The notes beneath the pieces were generated by a model. The model was not told the DNA's origin and ran no database searches. It was given only the letters and a program-made list of their open reading frames with translations. Shown here piece after piece: positions 1 to 9,238 of a stretch of DNA of 64,000 nucleotides; positions within the stretch are counted from its first letter, which is position 1, and each line of letters starts with the position of its first letter. The stretch lies in the NCBI GenBank assembly GCA_963675655.1, contig OY776489.1, positions 2,480,001 to 2,544,000 of the forward strand. The letters are read 5' to 3'. The translations under genes and the position numbers were made by a program. Source of the DNA: CAXXOK01 sp963675655. GTDB taxonomy: Bacteria > Bacillota > Clostridia > Christensenellales > Aristaeellaceae.

Positions 1-491
1 TTGAAGAAAATGCAGGGCTGATTAACGAGGTAATTGTTTCTCTGGGAGGAAACCGCGTTGCGTGGCTTACCTCCAGCCGGTGGGACCGGATACCCGTACT
101 CATTTTGCATATTTGGCGCTTAACGCCTTGGTATACGCTGATTGTGCTCTCCGGCCTTTTGAATATTCCGGCGGAATATTACGAAGCCGCTACGGTAGAC
201 GGAGCCTCCGGGGTGCAACAGTATTTTAAAATTACGCTGCCGATGCTGGGTAATATTCTGTTTTTTTGCTTTGTTACCGTTACGGTGGATTCGTGGAAAA
301 TATTCAACGAATCCTATGTGTTGGCAGGGCCGGGCTCATCCAACATGTCGCTGTTCCAACTGCTTTACACATCGGCGTTTTCTACCTTTAAAATGGGGTA
401 TGCCTCCGCGCTGGGCGTGGTGCTGATTGTGATTTTGCTTTTCATTTCCGTGGTGCAGTTCAAAGTCCGCCGCAACCAGGGCGAACTGTGA
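1..491 (+). CDS. Sugar ABC transporter permease (MalF/UgpA type), 5' truncated by window edge
   Basis: This is the C-terminal 162 residues of an inner-membrane permease of a carbohydrate ABC importer. The reading frame is open from base 3 to the stop at 491, so the N-terminal part lies outside the window. The EAA loop that docks the ATPase is clear (EYYEAATVDGA, continuing to KITLPML), followed by two hydrophobic segments and a short basic C-terminal tail. The partner permease starts 19 bases downstream, matching the MalF-MalG order of CUT1 importers. The binding-protein gene presumably lies upstream, outside the window. The ATPase is not visible, which is common because CUT1 importers often share one MsmX-type ATPase. 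The sugar cannot be told from this fragment. Confidence 0.9.
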   Translation, partial: EENAGLINEVIVSLGGNRVAWLTSSRWDRIPVLILHIWRLTPWYTLIVLSGLLNIPAEYYEAATVDGASGVQQYFKITLPMLGNILFFCFVTVTVDSWKIFNESYVLAGPGSSNMSLFQLLYTSAFSTFKMGYASALGVVLIVILLFISVVQFKVRRNQGEL

Positions 492-510
492 CCGAAGGAG
501 GAGAATGCCC

Positions 511-1344
511 ATGAAAACGAGAAAAACATCACTGCGGTTATTGATTTACTTTATCATGCTGGTGTTGGTAATCGCCTGCCTGTTTCCGGTATTGTGGATG
601 TGCATTATTTCCTTTAAAACAGTAGGCGAAAGTATATCCGGGTTTAATGCGCTGCGAATTAACGCCCCTACCCTAGCAAACTATGAAAGGCTAATGCAGT
701 TGATTCCCTTTTGGGATAATCTGTACAACAGCCTGTTTTCTACGGTCATCGGTACGGTAACAACGCTGTTTTTCTGCGCGCTGGCCGGTTTTGCATTTGC
801 AAAGTACCGCTTTCCCGCTCGCAATGTACTGTTCTATTTTGTTATTGCCACTATGATGATCGCCCCGGAAGCCGGTTCGATTCCGCTGTTCATTATCATG
901 CGCAAAGTCGGACTGATCAATTCGCTCTGGTCGCTCATTCTGCCGCGCATTGCCACAGCGGTCGGCATTTTCTACATGCGGCAGTACATCACCGCCGTAC
1001 CGGATGAGATTGTGGAAGCTTCGCGGATCGACGGTTGTAGTGACCCCGGTATTTTCATGCGGATTATTTTGCCGATCATCAAGCCCGCGCTGGCATCATG
1101 GGCCAGTCTTACGGTCATTGCACGCTGGAACGACTTCTTCTGGCCGCTGCTGTTCCTGCGCAAGAGCAGCATGTATACGCTAATGGTATCCGTATCCATG
1201 CTACCGACAAGCGATGGTCTTTCCACGCCGTGGCAGGTGGTGCTTTCCGGAACGACCATTGTTATCGTACCGAGTATTTTACTGTATCTGCTCTTGCAGA
1301 GTTTCCAAAAATCAGGGCTTACGGCTGGAGCTGTGAAAGGGTAA
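511..1344 (+). CDS. Carbohydrate ABC transporter permease (MalG type)
   Basis: Second membrane subunit of the truncated sugar importer, 277 residues. It has an N-terminal membrane segment preceded by basic residues (MKTRKTSLRLL), about six predicted membrane helices, and an EAA loop (EIVEASRIDGCS to ILPIIKP) in the C-terminal half. It ends with GLTAGAVKG, typical of MalG-family tails. A GGAGGAG ribosome site at 497-503 is too close to the ATG at 505 but well spaced for the ATG at 511, so 511 is chosen. Family and role are secure; the substrate is not known. Confidence 0.92.
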   Translation: MKTRKTSLRLLIYFIMLVLVIACLFPVLWMCIISFKTVGESISGFNALRINAPTLANYERLMQLIPFWDNLYNSLFSTVIGTVTTLFFCALAGFAFAKYRFPARNVLFYFVIATMMIAPEAGSIPLFIIMRKVGLINSLWSLILPRIATAVGIFYMRQYITAVPDEIVEASRIDGCSDPGIFMRIILPIIKPALASWASLTVIARWNDFFWPLLFLRKSSMYTLMVSVSMLPTSDGLSTPWQVVLSGTTIVIVPSILLYLLLQSFQKSGLTAGAVKG

Positions 1345-1354
1345 GGAGATTACG

Positions 1355-2632
1355 ATGCAAAAGAACGATCCGCGTTACGCTGCCTATGTGGCTGTGCTGC
1401 GCAGACACCTGCGCCCTGCCATGGGCTGTACCGAGCCGATTGCGATTGCGTACGCCTCGGCGGTTTGCCGCTGTGCACTGGGCTGCCTGCCGGAGACGGT
1501 GGAAGTGCAGGTAAGCGGTAATATCCTTAAAAATGCCAAGTCTGTTACCGTGCCGAATACGAATGGGAAAAAAGGGATTGATGCTGCCTGTGCAGCCGGT
1601 ATTATCGCGGGCGATGCAAAAAAAGAGTTGGAGGTGATTGCCTCCGTAACTGATGAGCAACGCGCCGAACTGGACAGGTATCTACGGGAAAAGCATATTA
1701 CAGTAGGGCTGATGCCTGAGGCGCGTGTTTTTGACATACGGGTGATTGCCACCTGCAACGGACATACCGCGGTAACACGCATCGCCGACAGACACACCAA
1801 CGTTGTACAGGTCGAGTTGGACGGATGCGTACAGCAAAGCTGTACCTTAAGCGAGGAAAAAAGCGTTTCTGATCCCGATGAGGAACTGCTGACGATTGAA
1901 GGTATCTTCGATTTTGCCAGCACTTGTGATACGGCAGACATTGCGGAGATACTCGAGCGGCAAATTGATTACAACACCGCCATTGCCCGGGAGGGCATCA
2001 GCGGACACTGGGGCGCAGCGGTTGGACGGGTGCTGCTGGATAGTTTTGGCGACAGCAATGTACGCGTGCGTGCGCGCGCGTATGCGGCGGCTGGTTCCGA
2101 CGCGCGCATGGCCGGTTGTGAACTGCCTGTGATTATCAATTCTGGAAGCGGTAATCAGGGGATTACCGTATCCCTTCCGGTTATTGAATACGCTAAGGAT
2201 TTGCATGCTTCGCACGATCAGCTGCTGCGCGCACTGGCGCTGTCCAACCTTGCGGCGATCCGCGTGAAAGCGTTAATCGGCTATCTATCCGCTTTTTGCG
2301 GGGCGATCAGCGCAGGTTGTGCGGCGGGTGCGGGTATCGCCTTCCTTTCGGGCGGAGATTTATATGTGATTAATCACACGCTTGTTAACTCGCTGGCGGT
2401 GCTTTCGGGCACGATTTGCGACGGCGCTAAACCCTCCTGTGCAGCGAAAATCGCTTCGGCGGTAGATGCGGGGATCATGGGGTATCAATTAGCACTTGCG
2501 GGTAAGCAATTCCGCGACGGCGAAGGGATTATTAAAAAAGGTGTTGAGAACACCATATGCAATATCGGCCGTTTAGGCAAAGAAGGTATGCGCAATACCG
2601 ATACCGAAATTTTACATATGATGACGGAATAG
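1355..2632 (+). CDS. L-cysteine desulfidase / serine dehydratase alpha-like protein (CyuA/YhaM, UPF0597 family)
   Basis: A 425-residue cytoplasmic protein of the family containing archaeal L-cysteine desulfidase and E. coli CyuA (YhaM), which release sulfide or ammonia and pyruvate from cysteine using a [4Fe-4S] cluster. The N-terminal motif GCTEPIA and C-terminal cysteines in GAISAGCAAGAG and ICDGAKPSCAAK are the expected cluster ligands. Length is normal for the family. It starts 10 bases after the permease gene with a nearby AAGGAG site, so it looks co-transcribed with the importer. That suggests the transported compound may carry an amino acid or amino sugar, but this is inference. A GC-rich hairpin follows the stop. 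Confidence 0.85.
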   Translation: MQKNDPRYAAYVAVLRRHLRPAMGCTEPIAIAYASAVCRCALGCLPETVEVQVSGNILKNAKSVTVPNTNGKKGIDAACAAGIIAGDAKKELEVIASVTDEQRAELDRYLREKHITVGLMPEARVFDIRVIATCNGHTAVTRIADRHTNVVQVELDGCVQQSCTLSEEKSVSDPDEELLTIEGIFDFASTCDTADIAEILERQIDYNTAIAREGISGHWGAAVGRVLLDSFGDSNVRVRARAYAAAGSDARMAGCELPVIINSGSGNQGITVSLPVIEYAKDLHASHDQLLRALALSNLAAIRVKALIGYLSAFCGAISAGCAAGAGIAFLSGGDLYVINHTLVNSLAVLSGTICDGAKPSCAAKIASAVDAGIMGYQLALAGKQFRDGEGIIKKGVENTICNIGRLGKEGMRNTDTEILHMMTE

Positions 2633-2656
2633 CAAACGAAAAGAAGTATTGCGTTT

Positions 2657-2692
2657 AACAGCACCGCCGCAGAAATGCGGCGGTGCTGTTAT
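2657..2692 (+). terminator. Hairpin downstream of cysteine desulfidase-like gene
   Basis: Perfect 14-base inverted repeat (AACAGCACCGCCGC at 2657-2670 and its complement at 2677-2690) with a 6-base loop, 25 bases after the stop. The trailing run of T is short, so termination may be imperfect. Confidence 0.7.
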
Positions 2693-3607
2693 TTACGGAA
2701 AAACCATGCAGATCAATTTGTAAACAGCGGTTCGGTATACTCTTTGCTATGTGCATTACACAGGAAGAAGCTAATGCGCTGATTACCAACACGGCCCGGT
2801 ACCGAGCGGAGTATTATAGATTCTACACAAACGGCAATTACTGAACCAAACCGGTAATTACAATATTACGCTGAACAGCGCACGCGTCGGCGATGAAAAT
2901 TGCGTGAGGATCATCAAGGATTATCTCGCCATGAAGGATTTATGTTAATCGCACAAGCACCGTGTGCTGATGGCCGTATGGGAATACGGGATTCAGAAGA
3001 GTGGATATGGTTTGCATGTTTGGAAAATGTCTGATTGTTATAATACATGGCGCATGAAAAGCCGGGATGCATACTGTATAAAGCGATGAAGATGAAGCAC
3101 GAAAAAGAAAGAGATAAGTACAATCCCTGTTGAACAGAATAAACTAAAATAGTTGAGGCTGAGGATTTTTCGTTGGATGATAACGCAGAGTCCTATGCCT
3201 TTCTTTTTTAGCAATGGATGAATCCAGATGCATGTATATACCTATAAAAGTCGGCAGGATGTGTAACCTGAAATTTATTTGGGAGCTTTCCTGCTTTGCC
3301 GCAAACAGCAGACACAGAAAGAGGCGAAGGGATGCAGGCATCAATGCCGGGAACTGCGCAGCACGTGAATTTCTTTTCATGGGTGATTGTAGTATACTAT
3401 ACGTATACAGAATGCACCGACCGAAAACAAAATACACCTTTAAACGTGGAACTTTTTTACAACCCATAGCGTCTAATGGTTAGAAGGCGGGAAGCACGTA
3501 AAACTATGAGCCTGTGACCAGTGCGAAGCGATCGTTGAGCAAAGATTTTAACAGATGTTTACCAACAACCTTACATACCGATAGAGACGTGAAGGGAGCT
3601 AATAAGA
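2693..3607. other. Long intergenic stretch without a confident gene
   Basis: Apart from the possible small remnant at 2749-2948, frames here are short, lack ribosome sites and do not resemble known proteins. A duplicated palindromic GTATAC pair at 3392-3408 contains a TATACT that could serve as a -10 box for the downstream VWA gene, although no good -35 is seen. The stretch looks like decayed DNA plus the long leader of the next gene. Confidence 0.5.
2749..2948 (+). pseudogene. Possible frameshifted remnant of a small gene
   Basis: An ATG at 2749 opens a 31-codon frame (MCITQEEANALITN...) that stops at the end of NGNY. An overlapping frame then reads NQTGNYNITLNSARVGDEN through KDYLAMKDLC to a stop at 2948. 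Both halves look protein-like and a single frameshift near 2830 would join them. The parent family is not recognised and there is no clear ribosome site, so this is a tentative remnant only. Confidence 0.25.
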
Positions 3608-5524
3608 ATGAAAGCTAAAAAATGGCTTTGTTTGCTGGTGCTGATTTTTGTAACCCTGACGATGACTTTCCCGGCGATGGGGCAGGAGACGACGAAAGAA
3701 GCCGGAACGATTAGCGCGCAGGAGTTTTATACACTCGTGCAGGCTGAGTTCCCGGATGTTGAGCCGGAGGCGGACATGGATACAGTGATTACCTATGAAC
3801 AAGCACTGTATATTCTATGTGAAGAGTTGGGCTTGGAGGGACTCACAGCAGCCGACTATCTGGCTTTTGCGATTGAAAACGACCTGATGCCCGGCGTTGT
3901 GTTTATCAGCGGACAGCAGTTGACAAAGGCAGACGCACAAAAGATGGTAGTTGCTTTTGCCACCTGTCAGGATGAAAAGATACAACAGATGCAGCAGGAT
4001 TTACTACGAAGTACGTACGCACTTTCCGGCAGTACGCAACAAACAGGGGCTGTGCCAAACGCTACGGAGAGCAGCATCTATATGCCGGGTGCCTACCCAA
4101 CAACGGATTACAACAACTTAAATGCCGAATCTTACGGCAACAACGAAGAAAACCGCTTCTTAAACCCTATGGACAGCCCGTTTTCTACCTTTGCGCTGGA
4201 TGTGGATACCGCCTCTTATGCGAACATTCGCAGGTGCCTGCTGGGTGGGTATCTGCCTGATCAGGGCGCTATCCGAATTGAGGAGATGCTGAACTACTTC
4301 GATTACGAACTGCCAGCCGCTGCGGCGGACAAGCCTGTTTCCATTACGACGGAGATGAACGTATGTCCGTGGGATCAGAACCATTTGCTGGCGATGATTG
4401 CACTCAGCAGTTATGCGCCTGCTAAGGAGGATCTGCCGGGCAGCAATCTTGTTTTTCTGGTGGATGTATCCGGTTCTATGGAGGCGTATAACCGTTTACC
4501 GCTGGCACGAAAGGCATTGAAATTGTTGGTTTCGCAGCTGGACGCCGGAGACTGCGTATCAATCGTTACGTATGCGGGTTCGGTGGGGGTTTTGCTGGAT
4601 ACGACTTCTGCGGACGATAAAACAGCCATTGGCAATGCTATCGACAGCATGAATGCATATGGTTCCACCAACGGCGCAGGCGGTATACAGGCTGCGTACC
4701 AGAAAGCCAAAGAAGCTTACATTGATGGCGGTAACAACAGGGTAATTCTGCTTACGGATGGCGATTTCAACGTAGGCGTTCACAGCGCTAGCGAACTGGA
4801 AGCGCTGATTGAGCAGGAAAGAGACAACGGCATCTACCTGAGCGTACTGGGGTTTGGTATGGGGAACTTGAAGGACTATGAAATGGAAACGCTTGCCGAC
4901 CGCGGCAACGGTAACTATGCTTATATTGATACGCTGAAGGAAGCGAAAAAGGTGCTGGTGGATGATATGACAAGCACCATTTATACTGTTGCGAAGGATG
5001 TAAAGCTGCAAGTGGAATTTAACCCGGATAAGGTGGCCGCATACCGGCTGATCGGGTATGAGAATCGGCTGCTGGCTACGGAAGATTTTACCGATGACCA
5101 GAAAGACGCCGGGGAGATGGGCGCGGGGCATCAAATGATTGCCCTGTATGAAATCGTACCGGTTGCCAAGGGAGAGGCCACATTGCCGACGACAGAATCC
5201 CGGTATCAGGAACGGACGCTGAAAAACTCGACGGAGATGTTATACGTTTCTGTACGGTATAAGTTGCCGGACAGCATGGAAACCATAGAAACCGGAAGCG
5301 CTATTGAGGCCGCGACTCTCTTTGACGCAATGAGCGGGAATATGGCGTTTGCCGCGGCAGTTGCGGAATATGGATTGCTGCTGTCGGATTCCGAATACAA
5401 GGGGAATGCAACGCTGGACGGCGTTAGCGACCTTGCGATTGAAAACATCGGCGGGGACACATTCGGGTACCGTACAGAATTTGTACAGTTGTTAGAGCTA
5501 ACCAAACTGATTGAGGCACTATAA
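3608..5524 (+). CDS. Secreted von Willebrand factor A domain protein (YfbK-like)
   Basis: A 638-residue exported protein. Residues 1-25 form a Sec signal (basic start, hydrophobic core, cleavage near PAMG-QE). Residues 30-185 are poorly conserved. Residues 186-275 (NPMDSPFSTFALDVDTASYA, then EEMLNYFDYELP) match the segment preceding the VWA domain in YfbK-type proteins. The VWA domain runs from about 280 to 450 with a complete metal-ion site (D286, S288, S290 in DVSGS; LLTDGDFN later). The remainder corresponds to the YfbK C-terminal domain. No lipobox or C-terminal anchor is seen. Family members are poorly characterised; a role in binding proteins at the cell surface is inference. Ribosome site AGGGAG precedes the ATG. 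Confidence 0.88.
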   Translation: MKAKKWLCLLVLIFVTLTMTFPAMGQETTKEAGTISAQEFYTLVQAEFPDVEPEADMDTVITYEQALYILCEELGLEGLTAADYLAFAIENDLMPGVVFISGQQLTKADAQKMVVAFATCQDEKIQQMQQDLLRSTYALSGSTQQTGAVPNATESSIYMPGAYPTTDYNNLNAESYGNNEENRFLNPMDSPFSTFALDVDTASYANIRRCLLGGYLPDQGAIRIEEMLNYFDYELPAAAADKPVSITTEMNVCPWDQNHLLAMIALSSYAPAKEDLPGSNLVFLVDVSGSMEAYNRLPLARKALKLLVSQLDAGDCVSIVTYAGSVGVLLDTTSADDKTAIGNAIDSMNAYGSTNGAGGIQAAYQKAKEAYIDGGNNRVILLTDGDFNVGVHSASELEALIEQERDNGIYLSVLGFGMGNLKDYEMETLADRGNGNYAYIDTLKEAKKVLVDDMTSTIYTVAKDVKLQVEFNPDKVAAYRLIGYENRLLATEDFTDDQKDAGEMGAGHQMIALYEIVPVAKGEATLPTTESRYQERTLKNSTEMLYVSVRYKLPDSMETIETGSAIEAATLFDAMSGNMAFAAAVAEYGLLLSDSEYKGNATLDGVSDLAIENIGGDTFGYRTEFVQLLELTKLIEAL

Positions 5525-5543
5525 CGACTGCTTAAAACAAAGC

Positions 5544-5577
5544 AAGGCAGAGCCGGTATATACCGGCTCTGCCTTTT
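5544..5577 (+). terminator. Rho-independent terminator after VWA gene
   Basis: A 32-base perfect palindrome (AAGGCAGAGCCGGTAT and its complement, 5544-5575) followed by TTTT, 20 bases after the VWA stop codon. Confidence 0.88.
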
Positions 5578-5664
5578 ACCATGTATCGGCTGTGAAGCGC
5601 ATAAAAGCTTTGCTTAATTTTACCTTTCAATGACCCTGTCTTAACAAGAAAGGAGTATGTTCTA

Positions 5665-6834
5665 TTGGGAGCATACTACTACATGTTGAGGTGCACTGTG
5701 AGGATTGCATTTTTTACGGATACGTTTTACCCGCAGATAAACGGAGTAGCCAACACGCTTTGCTATTTCAGCCGATATTTAACGCAGCGGAATATTGACC
5801 ACGTTTTTTTCGTCCCTGAATGCAAGGAGGAGACGGAAACCACAGATATATACCCGGTGGTTCGTTTTCCCTCGCTGCCGTTTGCGCTGTACCCGCAGGT
5901 ACGGTTGGCAATCACGACGACTTATGCCATCCGTAAAAAACTACAGGAGTTTAAGCCTGATGTGGTGCATGTTGTAACGGAGTTCTGCATGGGGTTTGCG
6001 GGCTTAAACGCAGCGCGTCAGTTGAGCCTGCCGGTTGTTATGAGCTACCATACGAATTTTGATCAATATCTGGAGCATTATAGGCTGGAGCTGCTGGAAG
6101 AACCCCTGTGGCAGTATATGCGCTGGTTTCACAGCTATGCGCAGCTTACCCTCTGCCCATCGGAAAATACGATGCACCGCCTGACTTTTCGTAAATTTCA
6201 ACAACTGGCGGTTTGGTCGCGCGGCATTGATTGCAGCCGGTTTTCACCGCGTTTTGCTTCTCTACAACTGCGTAAAGAACTTGGAGCCGAGGGGAAACTG
6301 CTGTATCTGTATGTAGGCCGTATCTCCATAGAAAAAGGCATTGATGTGTACGCGCAGAGTATACGGCAGTTTAACGCAACGCATCCGGGACGAGCGCAGT
6401 TTATATTTACGGGCGACGGACCATATTTAGAAACGCTCAAAGCAATGAATATCGAAAATATCACCTATACGGGTGCGCTGCATGGTGAAGCGCTATCGGC
6501 TGTGTATGCCAGTTGCGATGTGTTTGTGTTTCCTTCCGATAACGAAACGTTTGGCAACGTAATGCTGGAGGCGATGGCAAGCGGCGCGCCGGGAATTTGT
6601 GTGGATGCCGGGGGCTTGACGGATTTTACGATACATGGAGATAACGCATATGTATGCAGACCGCGTGATGCGGACGCGCTTACGGATGCGATGGAAGCTA
6701 TGATGGACGAAGCCTTGCGTAACGCAATTCGCGCGGGCGCGCTGCAAACGGCTCATAAACGCAGCTGGGAAAGTATTTTCGATGATCTGTTGCAAAAATA
6801 TCCCGTCGCTTTGCCGATTATCAGAGCCGTGTAG
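5665..6834 (+). CDS. Family 4 glycosyltransferase (GT-B fold)
   Basis: A 389-residue cytoplasmic or membrane-associated glycosyltransferase. The N-terminal donor-independent half begins RIAFFTDTFYPQINGVANTL, characteristic of the GT4 branch containing MgtA-type mannosyltransferases and diacylglycerol glucosyltransferases. The C-terminal half has YVGRISIEKGID, FTGDGPY and the nucleotide-sugar motif SDNETFGNVMLEAMASGAP (E-x7-E). A TTG start at 5665 is chosen because AAAGGAG lies 9 bases before it; an ATG at 5683 or a GTG at 5698 are alternatives, the last starting exactly at the conserved core. Lipid glycosylation is a reasonable guess from the family. The next gene, a phospholipase-like protein, follows after 18 bases. 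Confidence 0.88.
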   Translation: MGAYYYMLRCTVRIAFFTDTFYPQINGVANTLCYFSRYLTQRNIDHVFFVPECKEETETTDIYPVVRFPSLPFALYPQVRLAITTTYAIRKKLQEFKPDVVHVVTEFCMGFAGLNAARQLSLPVVMSYHTNFDQYLEHYRLELLEEPLWQYMRWFHSYAQLTLCPSENTMHRLTFRKFQQLAVWSRGIDCSRFSPRFASLQLRKELGAEGKLLYLYVGRISIEKGIDVYAQSIRQFNATHPGRAQFIFTGDGPYLETLKAMNIENITYTGALHGEALSAVYASCDVFVFPSDNETFGNVMLEAMASGAPGICVDAGGLTDFTIHGDNAYVCRPRDADALTDAMEAMMDEALRNAIRAGALQTAHKRSWESIFDDLLQKYPVALPIIRAV

Positions 6835-6852
6835 GCCGGAAGGAGCATTGCA

Positions 6853-7626
6853 ATGCCAAGTTGCATGGCGCATTATCAGTTTGGGCAGGATATTCTGGGT
6901 GGCCTTAACGAGAAACTCCGGTACTTGATTGGCGACAATAAAAATGAATTTGACATCGGCTTACAAGGACCGGACATTTTCTTTTCCTATCAAATGCTCA
7001 AAGCGCCTAATCTGTTACGCTACGGTATACAATCGCATACTTGTTCTGCCAACCGTATGTTTGCGCCTCTCTTCGCACAGGAGCCGAAGAAGGCGTCTTC
7101 TTTTGCCTATGTGTTAGGACTTTTATGCCATTATTTTCTGGATAGCGCCTGTCATGCCTATGTATTTGACCATTGCCGCAATATTACCGAACATTGGCGG
7201 ATGGAAGCAGCTTACGATAAAGCTATCATGAACCGCTTCGATTATGGCAAAGAGCGGTATCCCTACCTGCCGGCTACCATGCTGGACTTTGCGGGTATCG
7301 CCATGATTTGGCCTAACCTGACGGTGCGAACGGTGGAAACATCCATCCGCGCCACACATATATTGAAAAAGGCGATGGATGCCAAGAATGCTTCGTTATT
7401 GTTCTCCACCCTATACAAAGCCTATGGCATGCTATGCTTCTGGGATGACGCTGAATTGCTCACGAAAGAACAGGTGATCCACGAGAAGAAACTCGACGGC
7501 TTTTATAATCAGGCGTTGGCCGATGGTCTGGAGATGATTGAACTGCTGTTTCACAGTATAGGCAGGCCACAGAAAGAGTATGAACGGTTTAAAATCAACT
7601 TTTTCGGAGAAAAGGTAGAAGCATAG
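6853..7626 (+). CDS. Zinc-dependent phospholipase C-like protein
   Basis: A 257-residue protein related to the zinc-dependent phospholipase C / S1-P1 nuclease fold (Pfam Zn_dep_PLPC group). It shows the family pattern of an N-terminal MPSCMAHYQFGQDIL, the GPDIFFSYQ motif, histidines in LGLLCHYFLDSACHAYVFDH and a downstream EHWRMEAAYD that would bind metal. Unlike secreted phospholipases it has no signal peptide, so an intracellular role is likely. Ribosome site GGAAGGAG gives the ATG start. It is probably co-transcribed with the upstream glycosyltransferase; together they hint at membrane lipid turnover, which is inference. Confidence 0.8.
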   Translation: MPSCMAHYQFGQDILGGLNEKLRYLIGDNKNEFDIGLQGPDIFFSYQMLKAPNLLRYGIQSHTCSANRMFAPLFAQEPKKASSFAYVLGLLCHYFLDSACHAYVFDHCRNITEHWRMEAAYDKAIMNRFDYGKERYPYLPATMLDFAGIAMIWPNLTVRTVETSIRATHILKKAMDAKNASLLFSTLYKAYGMLCFWDDAELLTKEQVIHEKKLDGFYNQALADGLEMIELLFHSIGRPQKEYERFKINFFGEKVEA

Positions 7627-7646
7627 TTTTGATTAGGGTACTTAAA

Positions 7647-7725
7647 ACACACGAGGTGTAAGCACAAAATACCGGCGTTCACTGTTGATGGCAGTGAGCG
7701 TTTTGTTGGCTTATACCCCGTGTGT
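7647..7725. repeat. 79-base imperfect palindrome between convergent genes
   Basis: Outer arms 7647-7663 (ACACACGAGGTGTAAGC) and 7709-7725 pair with two mismatches. Inner arms around CGTTCACTG (7676-7684) and CAGTGAGCG pair as well, so nearly the whole segment folds on itself. It lies in the 224-base gap between convergent genes and has no T-run next to the stem. It may be a two-way terminator, a small mobile palindrome or a structured RNA. Confidence 0.5.
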
Positions 7726-7850
7726 GAAAGACTGTCTATAAAAGGCTGCATATAGACGGGAAGGTGATTGCTAACGCTAAACGTGTTCTGACTTTGCGAA
7801 TTAGGGTACGCCGGTGCTTTTTCCTTCCAGCAAAAAAGTAACGGCCTTGG

Positions 7851-9236
7851 TTATGCGCGTAAATACCCGTCGATGGCTGTTGCTGCTGTCTTTCCGGCTC
7901 CCATAGCCAGAATGACCGTGGCAGCGCCGGTTACGGCGTCCCCGCCGGCGTAAACACCCTCGCGGGAGGTTAAGCCGGTCGCTTCGTCAACGATGATGCC
8001 GCCCCATTTCTGGGTATCAAGCCCTTGCGTGGTGCTCTTGATCAGCGGATTGGGCGATGTGCCCAGCGCCATGATTACGACATCCATGGGCAGGTCGAAC
8101 TCGCTTCCGGAAATGGCAACCGGCCGTCTCCGCCCGGATGCGTCCGGCTCGCCAAGCTCCATTTGCTGACAATGGATGCCGGACACCCAACCCTTATCAT
8201 CGCCGGTAACAGCGAGAGGATTGGTCAAGAATTTGAAAACGATGCCTTCTTCCATAGCATGCTCCACTTCTTCACGGCGGGCGGGCAGCTCTGCTTCGGT
8301 TCGGCGGTATAGCACCGTTACCTCGGCACCAAGGCGCTTAGCGCAGCGTGCGGCGTCCATGGCAACGTTACCGCCACCGACCACAGCTACATGATGCCCG
8401 TGCTGTATGGGGGTGTCGCTGCCTGCCTGGTAGGCTTTCATCAGGTTGATGCGGGTTAAGAACTCGTTGGCGGAGTATACACCCTTGAGGTTTTCGCCCG
8501 GAATGTTCATAAATTTCGGCAGTCCCGCTCCGGAACCGATGAACACGGCTTCAAAGCCATACTCGCTCTTCAGTTCGTCGATGGTAATGGTTTTGCCGAT
8601 CACAACGTTGGTTTCTACCGTCACACCCAGATCTTTTAGGGTATCGATCTCTTTTTGTACAATCGCCTTGGGCAGACGGAACTCCGGTATGCCATATACC
8701 AACACGCCGCCTGCCAGATGCAGCGCTTCAAATACAGTTACCTGATACCCCTTTTTTGCTAAATCACCCGCACAGGTCAGCCCTGATGGGCCCGATCCAA
8801 TGACTGCAACCTTGTGACCGTTGGAAACGGGTTTTTCCGCTTTAGCTGTGCAGTTGGCATTGTGATAGTCTGCTACAAAGCGCTCCAGCCGGCCAATGGC
8901 GACCGCTTCCCCCTTAATGCCCCGCACGCACTTGTTTTCACACTGCATTTCCTGCGGGCATACACGACCGCAAACCGCCGGAAGCGAGCTGGACCGCGTA
9001 ATGACCTGATACGCCTGTTCAAAATCGCCTTCTGCAACTTTGGCGATAAACTCCGGGATGTAAATACGAACCGGGCAGCCGCCGACGCAGGGCTTGTTTT
9101 TACAATTCAAGCAACGTTTTGCCTCATCGATAGCTTGCTCTTGCGTATAGCCAAGGGCAACTTCCTTGTAATTATGGTTGCGCACTTCCGGCGCTTGCAC
9201 CGGCATAGAATTCTTTTGCTTGGACATATTAGGCAT
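7851..9236 (-). CDS. nfnB: NADPH-dependent glutamate synthase small-chain homologue; large subunit of Nfn-type transhydrogenase
   Basis: A 461-residue flavoprotein of the GltD family. The N-terminal domain carries a cysteine cluster motif (AKRCLNCKNKPCVGGCP, then VCGRVCPQEMQCENKC) for two [4Fe-4S] centres. Then come an FAD site (VAVIGSGPSGLTCAGDLAKKG) and an NADPH site (VAVVGGGNVAMDAARCA). No glutamate synthase large subunit is nearby. The gene follows the FAD/[2Fe-2S] subunit by two bases, which is the arrangement of NfnAB, an electron-bifurcating NADH-dependent reduced ferredoxin:NADP+ oxidoreductase of anaerobes. GGGGTG before the ATG is the ribosome site. A stand-alone GltD-like role cannot be excluded. 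Confidence 0.85.
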   Translation of the reverse strand: MPNMSKQKNSMPVQAPEVRNHNYKEVALGYTQEQAIDEAKRCLNCKNKPCVGGCPVRIYIPEFIAKVAEGDFEQAYQVITRSSSLPAVCGRVCPQEMQCENKCVRGIKGEAVAIGRLERFVADYHNANCTAKAEKPVSNGHKVAVIGSGPSGLTCAGDLAKKGYQVTVFEALHLAGGVLVYGIPEFRLPKAIVQKEIDTLKDLGVTVETNVVIGKTITIDELKSEYGFEAVFIGSGAGLPKFMNIPGENLKGVYSANEFLTRINLMKAYQAGSDTPIQHGHHVAVVGGGNVAMDAARCAKRLGAEVTVLYRRTEAELPARREEVEHAMEEGIVFKFLTNPLAVTGDDKGWVSGIHCQQMELGEPDASGRRRPVAISGSEFDLPMDVVIMALGTSPNPLIKSTTQGLDTQKWGGIIVDEATGLTSREGVYAGGDAVTGAATVILAMGAGKTAATAIDGYLRA

Positions 9237-9238
9237 GG

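Noticed and set aside
3480..3600. Possible tRNA or structured leader before the VWA gene
   Set aside because: The sequence GCGTCTAATGGTTAGAAGGCGGG looked tRNA-like in its D-arm region, but no anticodon stem, T-arm or acceptor pairing can be built.
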